Numbered from the stretch's first letter, positions 8,345-17,319 are shown. The stretch is 64,000 bases of DNA from Scatomonas sp963930955 (GCA_963930955.1 OZ006967.1:992001-1056000), one strand, 5' to 3'. The notes: generated by a model not told the origin, from the sequence alone. Translations and numbers: made by a program.

Positions 8345-10558
8345 GTGAAGAAAATCAAACAGTTATTCAGGAAAGGAGTCGCATTGGCACTGGCGGCGGT
8401 CACGACACTGTCCGTCCTGCCGGCGGCCACGGTATCGGCTGCGTCCCAGCGGGCAACGATCACATTCGCTTACTGCTATGACGGGAACGGGAATACCATC
8501 CGTTATCAGCAGACGGCGTCTCATAACGGAATTACGTTCAGCCATGCGGGGGAGGCCAGAACCCGGATCTATGCAGACGGGGATAATGCCTACTGTATCG
8601 AGCCGGGAATCTCCCTGCATACCGGGAACACGCTGGAGAAGGACGCTTCTGTTGTGTGGAACAACTTAGGAAAGGCAAAACAGGACGCTGTGAATTTGGC
8701 GCTTCTGTATGGCGCACAGGGAAGTATGGGCAGCATGTCCGGTACAGAGGATGAAAAAGTCCTTGCCACACAGATGGTCATCTGGGAGATTGTGACCGGG
8801 TGCAGGAATGCGTCTGCGCCTTATGCCCAGACAGACGCCAAATTTTATAACAGCCTTTGCGTAGGCGGGGTGAACAGCGGGATAGCGGCGGCCTATCAGC
8901 AGATTATTTCCGGCATGGTCAGCCACGGGACTATCCCCAGCTTTGCGTCCGGAAGTACAGACAGCACTCCCCAGGAACTGAAATGGGACGGCAAACAGTA
9001 TGTATTGAAACTGACAGACAGCAACGGCGTTCTGTCAAAATTCAATTTCACATCATCCAACAGTGATGTGAAAGTCAGCAAATCCGGAAATACACTGACC
9101 ATCACGTCCAGCAAAGCGATTGCCGGGAACGTGCAGTTATCCGCAACCAAGAAGATCCCTACCGTGAGCAGCAGCGCCAAGCTGATTGCTTACGGAGATC
9201 CGTCTTTGCAGGATATTGTCACAGGTGTGGAGAATACCGCAGCCGTGAAAGCATATCTGAATGTGAAAATCCCTTATGGGCACATCCAGATCGTGAAAAC
9301 TTCCGAGGACGGCGTGGTGGCCGGATTGAAATTCCAGATCACTGGCAACGGGATTGACCAGACTGTTACCACCGGGGAGGATGGAACGATCAAGGTGGAG
9401 AACCTTCAGCCGGGAACCTACACGGTAACGGAGCTGACGGAGAACCGGTATGAACCGCAGAAAGCGCAGACGGTGGAGGTCAAAGGCGGGGAAATCGCTG
9501 CGGTGGATTTTTCCAATATCCTCAAGCGTGGAGATTTGAAAGTGACCAAAACTTCCGAGGACGGTCTGGTGGAAGGCATGAAGTTCCATCTCTACGGAAC
9601 TTCTCTTTCCGGTATTCCGGTGGATGAATATGCGGTTACGGACAGTACAGGTGTTGCCACGTTTTCTGATATTCTGATCTCCGGCGATACGCCTTATACG
9701 TTGGAAGAAGTGGAGACCGCAGACCGCTATGTGGTCCCGGCGGCCCAGAGCGTGACCATCAACTGGAACGAAGTGACCAATGCCACGGTTCATAACGTAC
9801 TGAAGAAATTCCGGGTAACCGTCACAAAGACAGACCGGGAGACAGGAATCCCGCAGGGAGACGCTACGCTGGCAGGAGCAGTGTATGGGATCTATGACGG
9901 GGAAACTCTGATCGATACCTATACCACGGACAGCAACGGCAGCTTTACCACGAAATATTATGTATGTGGAGACAACTGGACAATCCGGGAGATCAGCCCG
10001 TCCGAAGGGTATCTGTTGGACGATACTTCCTACCATGTGGGAGCGGAGGCTGTTCTGTATACGGTAGAACTGAACGATACTTCCAATGATGTGACGGAAC
10101 AGGTCATCAAGGGAAGAATCTCTATCATCAAGCATACCGATGACGGAAGTACGCAGATTGAGACACCGGAGGAAGGCGCAGAGTTCCAGGTGTATTTAAA
10201 GAGCGCAGGCAGCTATGACAGCGCAAAGGACAGCGAGCGGGATACGCTGGTGTGTGATGAGAATGGATATGCCGAGACGAAAGACCTGCCTTATGGCATT
10301 TATACGGTACACCAGACAAAAGGCTGGGAAGGCCGGGAGATGATCGGAGACTTTGATGTGTATATCAGCAGTGACGGAGAAGTTTACCGCTACCTCATTA
10401 ACAACCGCCTGTTTGAATCCTATATCAAAGTAGTCAAGAAAGACGCAGAAACTGGAAACACCATCCCTCTTGCGGGAGCCGGGTTCCAGATCTATGACGA
10501 AGCCGGAAACCTTGTGACCATGCAGTATACCTATCCGGAGGTACTCTCATTTATTTAA
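8345..10558 (+). pseudogene. Thioester-domain/SpaA-like surface protein, 3'-truncated
   Basis: The product is a secreted adhesin-type protein. GTG 8345 is preferred because GGAGG (8332-8336) is well spaced; an in-frame ATG at 8330 lacks a good site. A signal peptide with LALAAVTTLSVLPAATVSAA comes first. A Cys-Gln thioester domain follows, with C84 in YCIEPG and Q143 in ATQMVIWEIV as the likely pair. At least four SpaA/Cna-B-like repeats come after it, with motifs such as IVKTSEDGVVAGLKF and VTKTSEDGLVEGMKF. The last repeat breaks off after QYTYPE, and no sorting signal or anchor is present. The missing hydrophobic anchor lies at 26741-26848, so the gene was split by the 16-kb block between them. 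Confidence 0.85.
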
Positions 10559-10904
10559 TTTGTGTCCTCCGATATACAATAAATAGAATCGGAAAGATTA
10601 GGCAGAACAAAATCAGGTACAAAGGAATAATGACAGATACGCTACCAAGTATATTTCCGCCAATATGATATAGACTGAAATCCTCCAGATTTTTATTGAT
10701 GGACAATAACTGATCTGGGAACAAAGTCATAACACGCGCAAATGCCTCAAGCCGTCCCACAAAAGGCGGGATACAAGTGATTATAAACGGAATCGTAATT
10801 GCAAATACCGTAGAATGCGTTTTAGCGGAAGACCCGCAGGTGCTGGTGTTGACTACTTGTTCTTCGGAGTTTACCGACGCAAGAACTGTGATCCTGGCTT
10901 TCAT
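10551..10904 (-). pseudogene. C-terminal remnant of a multi-pass membrane protein
   Basis: The 117-codon frame ends in a clear transmembrane helix (PLYLILFCLIFPILFIVY) followed by RRTQIK. An earlier hydrophobic stretch, AITIPFIITCIPPFVG, is also present. The pattern resembles the end of an ABC-2-type permease. The upstream part is missing and its first residues look atypical, so the true boundary inside 10551-10904 is uncertain. It abuts the truncated surface-protein gene and is probably the broken edge of the block inserted there. Confidence 0.5.
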
Positions 10905-10943
10905 GGAACCGAGTACAGTAAGGGAAGATGTGAGGAATATAAA

Positions 10944-11564
10944 ATGAAGAAGAAACGATTCGGAGTCATCGGAATCGCACTGGCTATACTGTTTCTATTG
11001 GGAGCAGCCCCGTCGGTTTTAGCTGCCGGCCTGCCATCTGTTGCCATACCGGTCAAGGTGGAGGTGGAAGGAGCGGCGCCATCGGTTCCGGAGGAATTTG
11101 TGGTTCAAATGGAGGCGGAGGATCCTTCCTATCCAATGCCGGAGGGAAGTGTGGATGGAATCTTTGAAATGGTAATTTCGGGAAATTCTTTTATGTCTTT
11201 TCCCTCCATGTCCTACACGGAGCCGGGCATTTATACTTATACCATCGAGCAGATAGCGGGTTTGAATCCATTATGCGCCTATGACCCATCGGTTTATCAT
11301 CTGAAAGTATCGGTGACAAATGCGCAGGACGGTTCAGGACTGACGGCGATGGTTGCGCTCCGTTCGGAGGATGCGGACGAAAAACTGGCGGAGGCAATGT
11401 TTACAAACCGATACGGCACATCGCCCGTTCCACGCGATTCCAACCCGCCCAAGACTGGTGATGAATCCAATATATTGCTGTATGGGTATTTGGCGCTTGT
11501 AAGTATCGCCGGCCTTGTGGTGAGCGTCGTCATACAGAAAAGGGGAAAACGGCGCTCAAGCTGA
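10944..11564 (+). CDS. LPXTG-like anchored pilin/FctA-type surface protein
   Basis: A 206-residue exported protein. ATG 10944 follows TGAGGA and starts MKKKRFGVIG. A signal peptide ends near VLAAG. A single FctA/Spy0128-like domain follows (YTIEQIAGLN, YHLKVSV, MFTNRYGT). The end has a sorting signal of the form NPPKTGD, a hydrophobic helix and KRGKRRSS. It would be a cell-wall-anchored pilin subunit or pilin-like protein, given a matching sortase elsewhere; no sortase is in this window. A terminator follows at 11641. Confidence 0.75.
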   Translation: MKKKRFGVIGIALAILFLLGAAPSVLAAGLPSVAIPVKVEVEGAAPSVPEEFVVQMEAEDPSYPMPEGSVDGIFEMVISGNSFMSFPSMSYTEPGIYTYTIEQIAGLNPLCAYDPSVYHLKVSVTNAQDGSGLTAMVALRSEDADEKLAEAMFTNRYGTSPVPRDSNPPKTGDESNILLYGYLALVSIAGLVVSVVIQKRGKRRSS

Positions 11565-11640
11565 TATTGGGCGCGTTGGCGCAGGAAGGTATACGGCGTG
11601 ATACTTGCGCTGTTTGCCCGAAAACTGGATTATGCTATGG

Positions 11641-11680
11641 AACAGCGCCTTGTGATGCTTATTACAGGGCGCTGTTTTGT
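11641..11680 (+). terminator. Terminator after the pilin-like gene
   Basis: AACAGCGCC pairs with GGCGCTGTT around a 15-base loop, followed by TTGT. Confidence 0.6.
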
Positions 11681-11757
11681 ATGGGCGGCGATGCGTATGC
11701 ATACCTCAATACAAGGAAAAGAGAAGACGTGAGACATAGGGTTATGGGAGAGTTACT

Positions 11758-12720
11758 ATGGAGTTCAAAGACGTTCTAAACCGATATATGGAGCGGACCG
11801 GATGCTCCGCCAGGGATCTGGCGGAACGCTCCGGCCTGTCCACAGCTACAATTAGCCGATATCGCTCTGGAGACCGTGTGCCGGAAGCAGATTCCAGGCA
11901 ATTGGAGAATTTAGCCAAGGGGATTGCGGCGATAGCAGCCGAAAAGAAAATTCGGGAGATGGAAGAGGAAGCGGTTCGGCAGGCGCTCTCCGAGCAGGCA
12001 CAGGGGCCTGGTATCGAGATAGAAAAACTCAGATTGAATTTTGATACCCTGCTGAAGACATTGTCCGTCAGCGTATCCGATCTTGCGCGTTTTTTGAGCT
12101 ACGATCCTTCGTACCTGTCCCGTATCCGAAAGGGGCAGCGCAAGCTGTCCGATCCTCAAAAATTTACGGCGGATGCCTTTTTAAAGCTTGATGCAAAAAC
12201 AGAAGGTACAAGGCGGTCAATCCTGTCATCCCTGCCGCTCTACACGGCCGACGATGAGCTTGTCTTTCAGGTTTTGAGGGACAATCGTGTTTCGGAGAAA
12301 AACCAGATCAGGATCATGGAACATATTGCTTTTCAAAGGGAATTGACGGAAGAAATTCTATCCCACGACTCCATCTTTGAAGCGTATCCCAACTTTTCAA
12401 AAGATGAGTTTGCCCAATACCCCATGACGCTATCCTTGGCTGGCGCTTTTTATGAAGAGGATATCGTCTACACCTATGAGCAATATCGGGAACATCTGGA
12501 GATGATGAAGCGCTTTTCTCAGATGCATAAAAACTACCATATTGAGGAAAACAAATCTCCTGCGTTCCGCCATATCCAAATTCTTATCCATGAGGGAAGC
12601 TGGGCGATCGTGTCCAAGGAAAAAACGCCGGCGATTCATTTTGTTATCCGGCACCCCAAAATGCGAGAAGCCATGGAAAACATCACAATGCCCATTGTGG
12701 AAGGGGAAGAGTATAAATGA
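11758..12720 (+). CDS. XRE-type regulator with two helix-turn-helix domains
   Basis: A 320-residue cytoplasmic regulator. The first HTH (residues about 12-40) contains DLAERSGLSTATISRYRSG. A second XRE-like HTH (about residues 95-125) contains SDLARFLSYDPSYLSRIRKG. The C-terminal half has no family I recognise and may be a sensor or dimerisation domain. The start is ATG 11758 after GGGAGAG. It stands alone between two terminators at the left border of the phospho-signalling cluster, so it is a candidate regulator of it, alongside the LuxR-type protein. Confidence 0.75.
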   Translation: MEFKDVLNRYMERTGCSARDLAERSGLSTATISRYRSGDRVPEADSRQLENLAKGIAAIAAEKKIREMEEEAVRQALSEQAQGPGIEIEKLRLNFDTLLKTLSVSVSDLARFLSYDPSYLSRIRKGQRKLSDPQKFTADAFLKLDAKTEGTRRSILSSLPLYTADDELVFQVLRDNRVSEKNQIRIMEHIAFQRELTEEILSHDSIFEAYPNFSKDEFAQYPMTLSLAGAFYEEDIVYTYEQYREHLEMMKRFSQMHKNYHIEENKSPAFRHIQILIHEGSWAIVSKEKTPAIHFVIRHPKMREAMENITMPIVEGEEYK

Positions 12721-12763
12721 GGCTAAATCCGAGTCCCTTGCGTTTGAAAAATGGGTATAAATA

Positions 12764-12821
12764 AACCAGGCATTCCCTGCTTGCACAGCCTTAGCTGGAT
12801 ACAAGTAAGGAATGCCTGGTT
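12764..12821. terminator. Bidirectional terminator between convergent genes
   Basis: A perfect 13-bp inverted repeat, AACCAGGCATTCC (12764-12776) and GGAATGCCTGGTT (12809-12821), lies between the XRE gene and the oppositely oriented lipoprotein gene. Confidence 0.75.
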
Positions 12822-12837
12822 TTGCGATGTGCCTTTT

Positions 12838-13287
12838 TTACTCCATCGCTTCCCTGTACTCTGGATATGTTTCTTGGATTTTCCGCGCCAGATCCCAAAT
12901 CTCCTCGTCGCCGGAAAGCACATAGGATGTTCCGCCGGCGCCATGGAACCGGTTTTCATCAAACCAGAAGAGGCAGGTATCCCCATCCGCTGTCTCAAAC
13001 TCCAGGATCCGGCTGTCTGTAGAGCCGCTGAAAGCTTTGGATACAATGGTCGTTTCCCGTAATGCCTGCAGGATTTCGGAGATGATTTCTTCATCCGTCG
13101 TTTCGTAGCGTCCCAGGATGTTATCGTTGTGACGATAGGTAAGCGCGACCGGCAGCTCTTCCAGCGACTGATCCAGAAATTCCTGCTGGCTTTCGGTACA
13201 ATAGGCCCGAAGCGATGTGTCTTTTGGGGAACACCCCGCCAGTACGCACAATAATACCAGCAAAACAGCAATTTTAATCCTCTTCAT
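12838..13287 (-). CDS. Lipoprotein, paralogue 1
   Basis: A 149-residue predicted lipoprotein: MKRIKIAVLLVLLCVLAGC carries a lipobox with C19. The rest is soluble and extracytoplasmic, with AYCTESQQEFLD, YRHNDN, GDTCLFWFDENRFHG and SYVLSGDEEIWDL. It is clearly paralogous to the lipoprotein at 16083-16592, which has the same motifs in the same order. It lies 19 bp after the LuxR-type membrane regulator with AAAGGGG before its ATG, so the two are probably co-transcribed. Function unknown; a ligand-sensing role is a guess. Confidence 0.75.
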   Translation of the reverse strand: MKRIKIAVLLVLLCVLAGCSPKDTSLRAYCTESQQEFLDQSLEELPVALTYRHNDNILGRYETTDEEIISEILQALRETTIVSKAFSGSTDSRILEFETADGDTCLFWFDENRFHGAGGTSYVLSGDEEIWDLARKIQETYPEYREAME

Positions 13288-13306
13288 CCGAACCCCTTTC
13301 TGGCTG

Positions 13307-14647
13307 TCATGGCCTGCGCTGTTTTTCTATGTAGAGCTGGTACAATCCCATGCGTGATTTTACACCCGCTTTCTCATAGATCGCTGCGATATGCCGCTGA
13401 CAGGTTCGCCGGGATAGATACAGTCCATCTGCGATCTCCTGAATACTTTCCTCTGAATTGACCAGCTTGTCAAATACTTCGGTTTCCTTGGGCGTAAGGA
13501 TAAACAGCTCCGACAAAAGACGGAACGCTTCCTGAGGGTCCAGGTCTGTCGGGATATCCTTGGGGGTGCCGGATGAAACCGGCATCCAGGCTGTATAAAG
13601 ATAGATGACTACGCTGACGGCCACAAACAGGACCAGTGCCAGAATGATGGACGCCATGCCATTGCTGTCAGAAACAAGCAGCGCTACAGAGGCGTTGGCA
13701 AGCAAAGCGGCGCTCACGTTATTCATGGCGCGCCCCATACCGGCCCACAGCGCTGGCGTGGGCATATGGCGGGCAAAATCCAGAAAGCTGGTGGTGAAGA
13801 ATACCACAAAAAATCCAGCCGAAAGATAAAATACGATCAGGCCGATCAAAAACGGGCCGCCCAGCTTGAGTACTACCACACAGATGACGGACATCAGCAT
13901 GACGCAGTACATCATCATGGTCATAAATTTCCGCTTTCGGATATCAAAAAGAAAGCCGGCAGAAAGGCCGCTTACCGCCAGCAAAAGCCGCGGCCATTGC
14001 CCGATGTCAGTGCCTGCTGCATGATGCATGGTGACCGCGTTGTCCAGCGTGCTGAAGATACATGCCATCAGGATTACAAGCAGTGCAAGGAATCCGCCGG
14101 CGGCGATCTTCTTTCGGGTTCCCTTCCCATCCTCCTCTATGGCCTCTATGGCGGGGGACTGGGGTTCTTCCGCTTCTGCATTTTCCTGGCGGCAAAGCCT
14201 TTCTGCCTTCAGTAACAGCGCTAACGCTACAAGGGCAAAGAGTGAAAGTATCAAGGCTTCCGCAGTTTCTAGATCCACAAGATTGTTATTTAGAAACTGC
14301 AGGAAGATCCCAAGGGCATAGGAGATACCAACCATACGCGCCAGATGCGTGCGATCCTTCGCCAGTTTGAAAAACAGGTAGTGGGCCGCGCTTCCCAATA
14401 TCCCCAGAAACAGGAACAATGCCATTCCGGAGAGCAGAGTGGACGAATAAGAAACATGTTTTTGAACCAAAAAATTGCATACTGCCGCTGCTAGTGCAAG
14501 GATAAAAAGTCCAACGATTTGTACCCGCCTTTTCAAAAAGCGATGAAACAGCGGATAGAGCAAAAAACCGACAGCGCTTATTCCTAACGCGTAGTTTTGC
14601 GCAATCACCGTTTTTTCTTCCCCTGCCGTAAGCGAGATCATATTCAC
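13307..14647 (-). CDS. Membrane-bound LuxR-type regulator (MFS-like sensor domain)
   Basis: The C-terminal ~65 residues are a LuxR/GerE HTH (LTPKETEVFDKLVNSEESIQEIADGL, then SRRTCQRHIAAIYEKAGV, shown in two parts). It follows about 11 hydrophobic segments resembling an MFS transporter. Such proteins are membrane-anchored transcription regulators. The annotated GTG at 14647 has no ribosome site, and the frame continues upstream into another hydrophobic segment (YAILLLGIFTFLFLGAEYLY) without any start codon. A well-placed ATG at 14757 after AAAGGGGG is out of register, so a frameshift near 14740 is likely. It is followed closely by lipoprotein 1. Confidence 0.8.
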   Translation of the reverse strand: MNMISLTAGEEKTVIAQNYALGISAVGFLLYPLFHRFLKRRVQIVGLFILALAAAVCNFLVQKHVSYSSTLLSGMALFLFLGILGSAAHYLFFKLAKDRTHLARMVGISYALGIFLQFLNNNLVDLETAEALILSLFALVALALLLKAERLCRQENAEAEEPQSPAIEAIEEDGKGTRKKIAAGGFLALLVILMACIFSTLDNAVTMHHAAGTDIGQWPRLLLAVSGLSAGFLFDIRKRKFMTMMMYCVMLMSVICVVVLKLGGPFLIGLIVFYLSAGFFVVFFTTSFLDFARHMPTPALWAGMGRAMNNVSAALLANASVALLVSDSNGMASIILALVLFVAVSVVIYLYTAWMPVSSGTPKDIPTDLDPQEAFRLLSELFILTPKETEVFDKLVNSEESIQEIADGLYLSRRTCQRHIAAIYEKAGVKSRMGLYQLYIEKQRRP

Positions 14648-14794
14648 ATATAGGTACTCGGCGCCAAGAAATAGAAAAGTAAAAATACCAAGCAGCAGAA
14701 TCGCATAAATGGATTTTGGATTTGTGAAGCTTTTCTTTATTATACCATACGTCCCATTCCACCCCCTTTCTCCGCAATGGTACAGTTATAAACT

Positions 14795-14823
14795 ATTATA
14801 CTATAAACGGCATGGATTTTCAA
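14795..14823 (-). promoter_or_regulatory. Sigma-A-like promoter of the LuxR-type gene
   Basis: Reading the minus strand, TTGAAA (14818-14823) and TATAAT (14795-14800) are separated by 17 bp, just upstream of the ribosome site at 14762-14773. Confidence 0.65.
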
Positions 14824-14982
14824 CGATTTCGGTCGGTTAGAGACTTTTTTCGCTGACGTTTTTGCGGAATATACAATCCTTCCTGTTTGACCTAAACCAG
14901 GGATTCTCCTGGATAAAACCGTATATTTTTGGAGCTGCGTTCCGCATCCGGGAACTACCGGTTTTTTGCGCCCGCACATGCC

Positions 14983-15017
14983 GTTTTACCGCGGCCACAC
15001 GGTGTAGCTGCGGTAAA
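14983..15017. repeat. Hairpin in the 14.65-15.05 kb gap
   Basis: TTTTACCGC and GCGGTAAA form a stem around a short loop. It lies between two minus-strand genes and may weakly end transcription of the membrane protein gene. Apart from this hairpin, the promoter at 14795 and the N-terminal extension of the LuxR gene, 14648-15047 holds nothing I can identify. Confidence 0.4.
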
Positions 15018-15047
15018 CAAGGAAATATCCTGAATGAGAGAAGCTGT

Positions 15048-15563
15048 CTAGTAGGTGATATTGTGGACGTAAAAATAAATCAGCAGGGCGCCCAGCCCAG
15101 CGCCGCTTATCAGGCTTGCCCACGTCCAGAATAAAGACAGCAGAAGCCCCAGGAAAATAAACACGCAGAACACCACGACAAAAGCGTCTCTCTGGAAGAG
15201 CATAATGAATTTGATACAGGCGATCACAACCCCTGCCATCATAACGAGAGCCCCAAGAAGGGCCAGAACAAAAACATACACACCCGCCATCTGGAGAATT
15301 GAGATCAGGACATTAAAACCAAGACCTATCCCCGCGATCAGGCTGCCTACTTTGATGAGGCTGTCACGGGAAGCGCTGAACGCGCCAAAGAAATAAGTTG
15401 CGATTAACCCGTTGGAGCCAATGAGCAGCATGTTTACAATAATGACCCATTCCGCGCTTATGTAGTACGATGTGGAAACTGCCAAGCTGATAATAGCGGT
15501 GAGAACAGTGAGGAACCCCCCGATGGCGCCAATGAGATGGTACGGCCTTAACCTTGCATACAT
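15048..15563 (-). CDS. Five-helix membrane protein of the signalling island
   Basis: A 171-residue integral membrane protein starting MYARLRPYHLIGA. ATG 15563 is chosen because AAAGGGGA precedes it; the frame stays open to 15650, but that extension has no ribosome site. Hydrophobic helices cover most of the length (IGGFLTVLTAIISLAV, WVIIVNMLLIGSNGLIATYFFG and others). No known family was recognised. It is transcribed from promoter A, one of three matching promoters in the island, so it probably belongs to the same regulon as the FHA/PP2C/kinase genes. Confidence 0.7.
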   Translation of the reverse strand: MYARLRPYHLIGAIGGFLTVLTAIISLAVSTSYYISAEWVIIVNMLLIGSNGLIATYFFGAFSASRDSLIKVGSLIAGIGLGFNVLISILQMAGVYVFVLALLGALVMMAGVVIACIKFIMLFQRDAFVVVFCVFIFLGLLLSLFWTWASLISGAGLGALLIYFYVHNITY

Positions 15564-15668
15564 ACGATATATCCCCTTTCTGATCCTGCGTTCCGAAAAG
15601 GCCAGCTGAAGCTTTTTGGACATTCTGTGTCTTGGCCGACCTTCCATCATGCGAACTTTTCGTTTTTT

Positions 15669-15745
15669 ATCATAGCAGGAAGCCGGTGTTTTTGATAGGC
15701 CGCTTTAGCGCCAAACTAAAAAAACACTGTGGCGCACCTGCGCCA
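15669..15745 (-). promoter_or_regulatory. Activator-type promoter A with GGCGC palindrome
   Basis: On the minus strand, the palindrome TGGCGCAGGTGCGCCA (15730-15745, as its complement on the plus strand) is followed after 32 bp by TATCAA (-35, 15692-15697), a 17-bp spacer and TATGAT (-10, 15669-15674). A second box GGCGCTAAAGCGG lies directly before the -35. The same layout occurs at promoters B and C. Confidence 0.7.
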
Positions 15746-15904
15746 TTTTGAGAAACGAAGCTTTGGAGCCGGAAAATCGAGGCCATCCACCCTGTATAGA
15801 GTGTAACACTTCTTAAGTTTACAGGATGTAACAGGCCGCTGTCATGATCGGCAATCCCTTTTGCACAATCAAGGTGTTTTTGAATTTTCACACAAAAAAT
15901 AGAT

Positions 15905-15982
15905 TGGCGCAGGTGCGCCATGCGTTTTTTGATAAATTGGCGCGAAAGCGGCCTGCACAGATCCTTAAAAAAACGATACAGT
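15905..15982 (+). promoter_or_regulatory. Activator-type promoter B with GGCGC palindrome
   Basis: Palindrome TGGCGCAGGTGCGCCA (15905-15920), second box GGCGCGAAAGCGG (15939-15951), -35 TGCACA (15954-15959), 17-bp spacer and -10 TACAGT (15977-15982). It drives the lipoprotein gene at 16083. The distance from palindrome to -35 is 33 bp, as in copy C. Confidence 0.7.
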
Positions 15983-16082
15983 AAAACCATAAAAGGACAA
16001 AAAAGAGTTTGGATCGCCTTTGGCGTTACAGGCCGAGCAGCAAAGCGATTCATGAGACCAGGACAGAAGAAAGGAGGCACGA

Positions 16083-16592
16083 ATGAAAAAAAGAGGGGCA
16101 GCGGCACTTCTGGCAGCCATCTGTTTGCTGGTGGGGTGTGCAGCATCAGATCCTGCGCTTCCGGCAGAAACTTCGTCCCCGACAGAGACTTCGTCCCCGG
16201 CATACCAAGGGGACTCCCTTTTTGCTTACTGTACCGAAAGGCAGCGGGAGCTTTTGGAGCTGCCCCATGAGGAACTGCCGGTGGAACTGATCTTTCACCA
16301 TTGGACAGAGACGGCGGCGGACTACGAGACAAGGGACGAAACGGTGATCGCCGGGGTCTTGCAGGCGCTGCGGGATGTGTCGGTGGAATCCGAGTCACCC
16401 ATCGTCTCTACAGATACCCGGGGGCTTACATTTGTGACGGCGCAAGGGGATACCTACAGTTTCTGGTTTGATAAACGCCGGTTCGAAGGGGTGGATGGCA
16501 GGTGCTATGTCCTTTCCGGAGATGAAAAGCTTTGGGAACTGGTGTGGGGGATTCGGACAGCAGACCCAGACTATCAGGATCTGATGAGATAA
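16083..16592 (+). CDS. Lipoprotein, paralogue 2
   Basis: A 169-residue predicted lipoprotein. MKKRGAAALLAAICLLVGC has a lipobox cysteine at residue 19, followed by a Thr/Ser/Pro linker with a repeated ETSSPTETSSP. The globular part matches lipoprotein 1 motif by motif (AYCTERQRELLEL, GDTYSFWFDKRRFEG, CYVLSGDEKLWELVW). GAAAGGAGG precedes the ATG. It is the first gene after promoter B and lies just before the FHA-PP2C-protease genes. Function unknown. Confidence 0.75.
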   Translation: MKKRGAAALLAAICLLVGCAASDPALPAETSSPTETSSPAYQGDSLFAYCTERQRELLELPHEELPVELIFHHWTETAADYETRDETVIAGVLQALRDVSVESESPIVSTDTRGLTFVTAQGDTYSFWFDKRRFEGVDGRCYVLSGDEKLWELVWGIRTADPDYQDLMR

Positions 16593-16629
16593 GCGGTATT
16601 TCCCCATGATTTCTGCGAAAAATGCGGAT

Positions 16630-16707
16630 TGGCGCAGGTGCGCCACATAATTTTTGGGAAATTGGCGCTAAAGCGACCTGCACAAATCCCGAAAAAGGCG
16701 CTACAGT
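16630..16707 (+). promoter_or_regulatory. Activator-type promoter C with GGCGC palindrome
   Basis: Palindrome TGGCGCAGGTGCGCCA (16630-16645), second box GGCGCTAAAGCGA (16664-16676), -35 TGCACA (16679-16684), 17-bp spacer and -10 TACAGT (16702-16707). It lies 70 bp upstream of the FHA gene and probably drives the FHA - PP2C - protease - kinase transcript. Confidence 0.7.
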
Positions 16708-16776
16708 AAGAACAGCAAAAAACCAAGGATGGTTTTGGATAATCCTTAATGATTTCATTTCAGGAGGAAAACAATT

Positions 16777-17316
16777 ATGAGACAGTGTGACAATGGCCAT
16801 TTTTACGATGAATCCAGATTCGATAGCTGCCCCTACTGCCAGGAGGGCGCCGGGGTCGGCAAGACGGTTGCGGCCGGAACGGTAGGGAAGACCGTGGCTG
16901 CTGTGCCGGGCGGCGCTGCGCCGGAAGCAGACAGAGGCAAGACGGTGGGCATTATTAAAAAGAAGATCGGTATTGATCCTGCAGTAGGATTCTTGGTCTG
17001 TGTTTCCGGTCCCCATCGCGGCGCAGATTATAAGCTGGTAGCAGGCAGAAACTTCATAGGAAGGGCGGCGGCGATGGACGTGGCTCTGGCGGATGACGAT
17101 ACCGTGTCCAGAGAAAGCCATGCATTGGTGACCTATGACGCCAAGCATAACAGCTTCTCCCTTTCTCCCGGCCAGGGCAGGGGCATCACCTACTGCAACG
17201 ACGAACAGGTGGAAATGGTACGCCCCTTAAAAGCCTACGATGTGATCGAGGTGGGAAAGAGCCAGCTTCTCTTCCTTCCCCTGTGCGGCGAGCAATTCCA
17301 GTGGAATGAGGAGTAA
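16777..17316 (+). CDS. FHA-domain protein with N-terminal zinc-ribbon-like motif
   Basis: A 179-residue cytoplasmic phosphopeptide-binding protein. The N-terminus has C4, H8, C18 and C21 (CDNGH, CPYC), likely a half zinc ribbon, followed by two GKTVAA repeats that contain threonines suitable for phosphorylation. The C-terminal FHA domain (about residues 72-170) has the family core GRNFIGRAAAMDVAL and TVSRESHALV. It should bind threonine-phosphorylated partners made by the kinases downstream. AGGAGG precedes the ATG, and the next gene starts 3 bp after the stop. Confidence 0.88.
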   Translation: MRQCDNGHFYDESRFDSCPYCQEGAGVGKTVAAGTVGKTVAAVPGGAAPEADRGKTVGIIKKKIGIDPAVGFLVCVSGPHRGADYKLVAGRNFIGRAAAMDVALADDDTVSRESHALVTYDAKHNSFSLSPGQGRGITYCNDEQVEMVRPLKAYDVIEVGKSQLLFLPLCGEQFQWNEE

Positions 17317-17319
17317 AGG

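Noticed and set aside
11567..11779. 70-residue open frame after the pilin-like gene
   Set aside because: It spans a rho-independent terminator, has no ribosome site and overlaps the start of the XRE gene.
15670..16398. 242-residue minus-strand open frame
   Set aside because: It covers promoters A and B and lies antisense to lipoprotein 2. The translation is low-complexity with no ribosome site.
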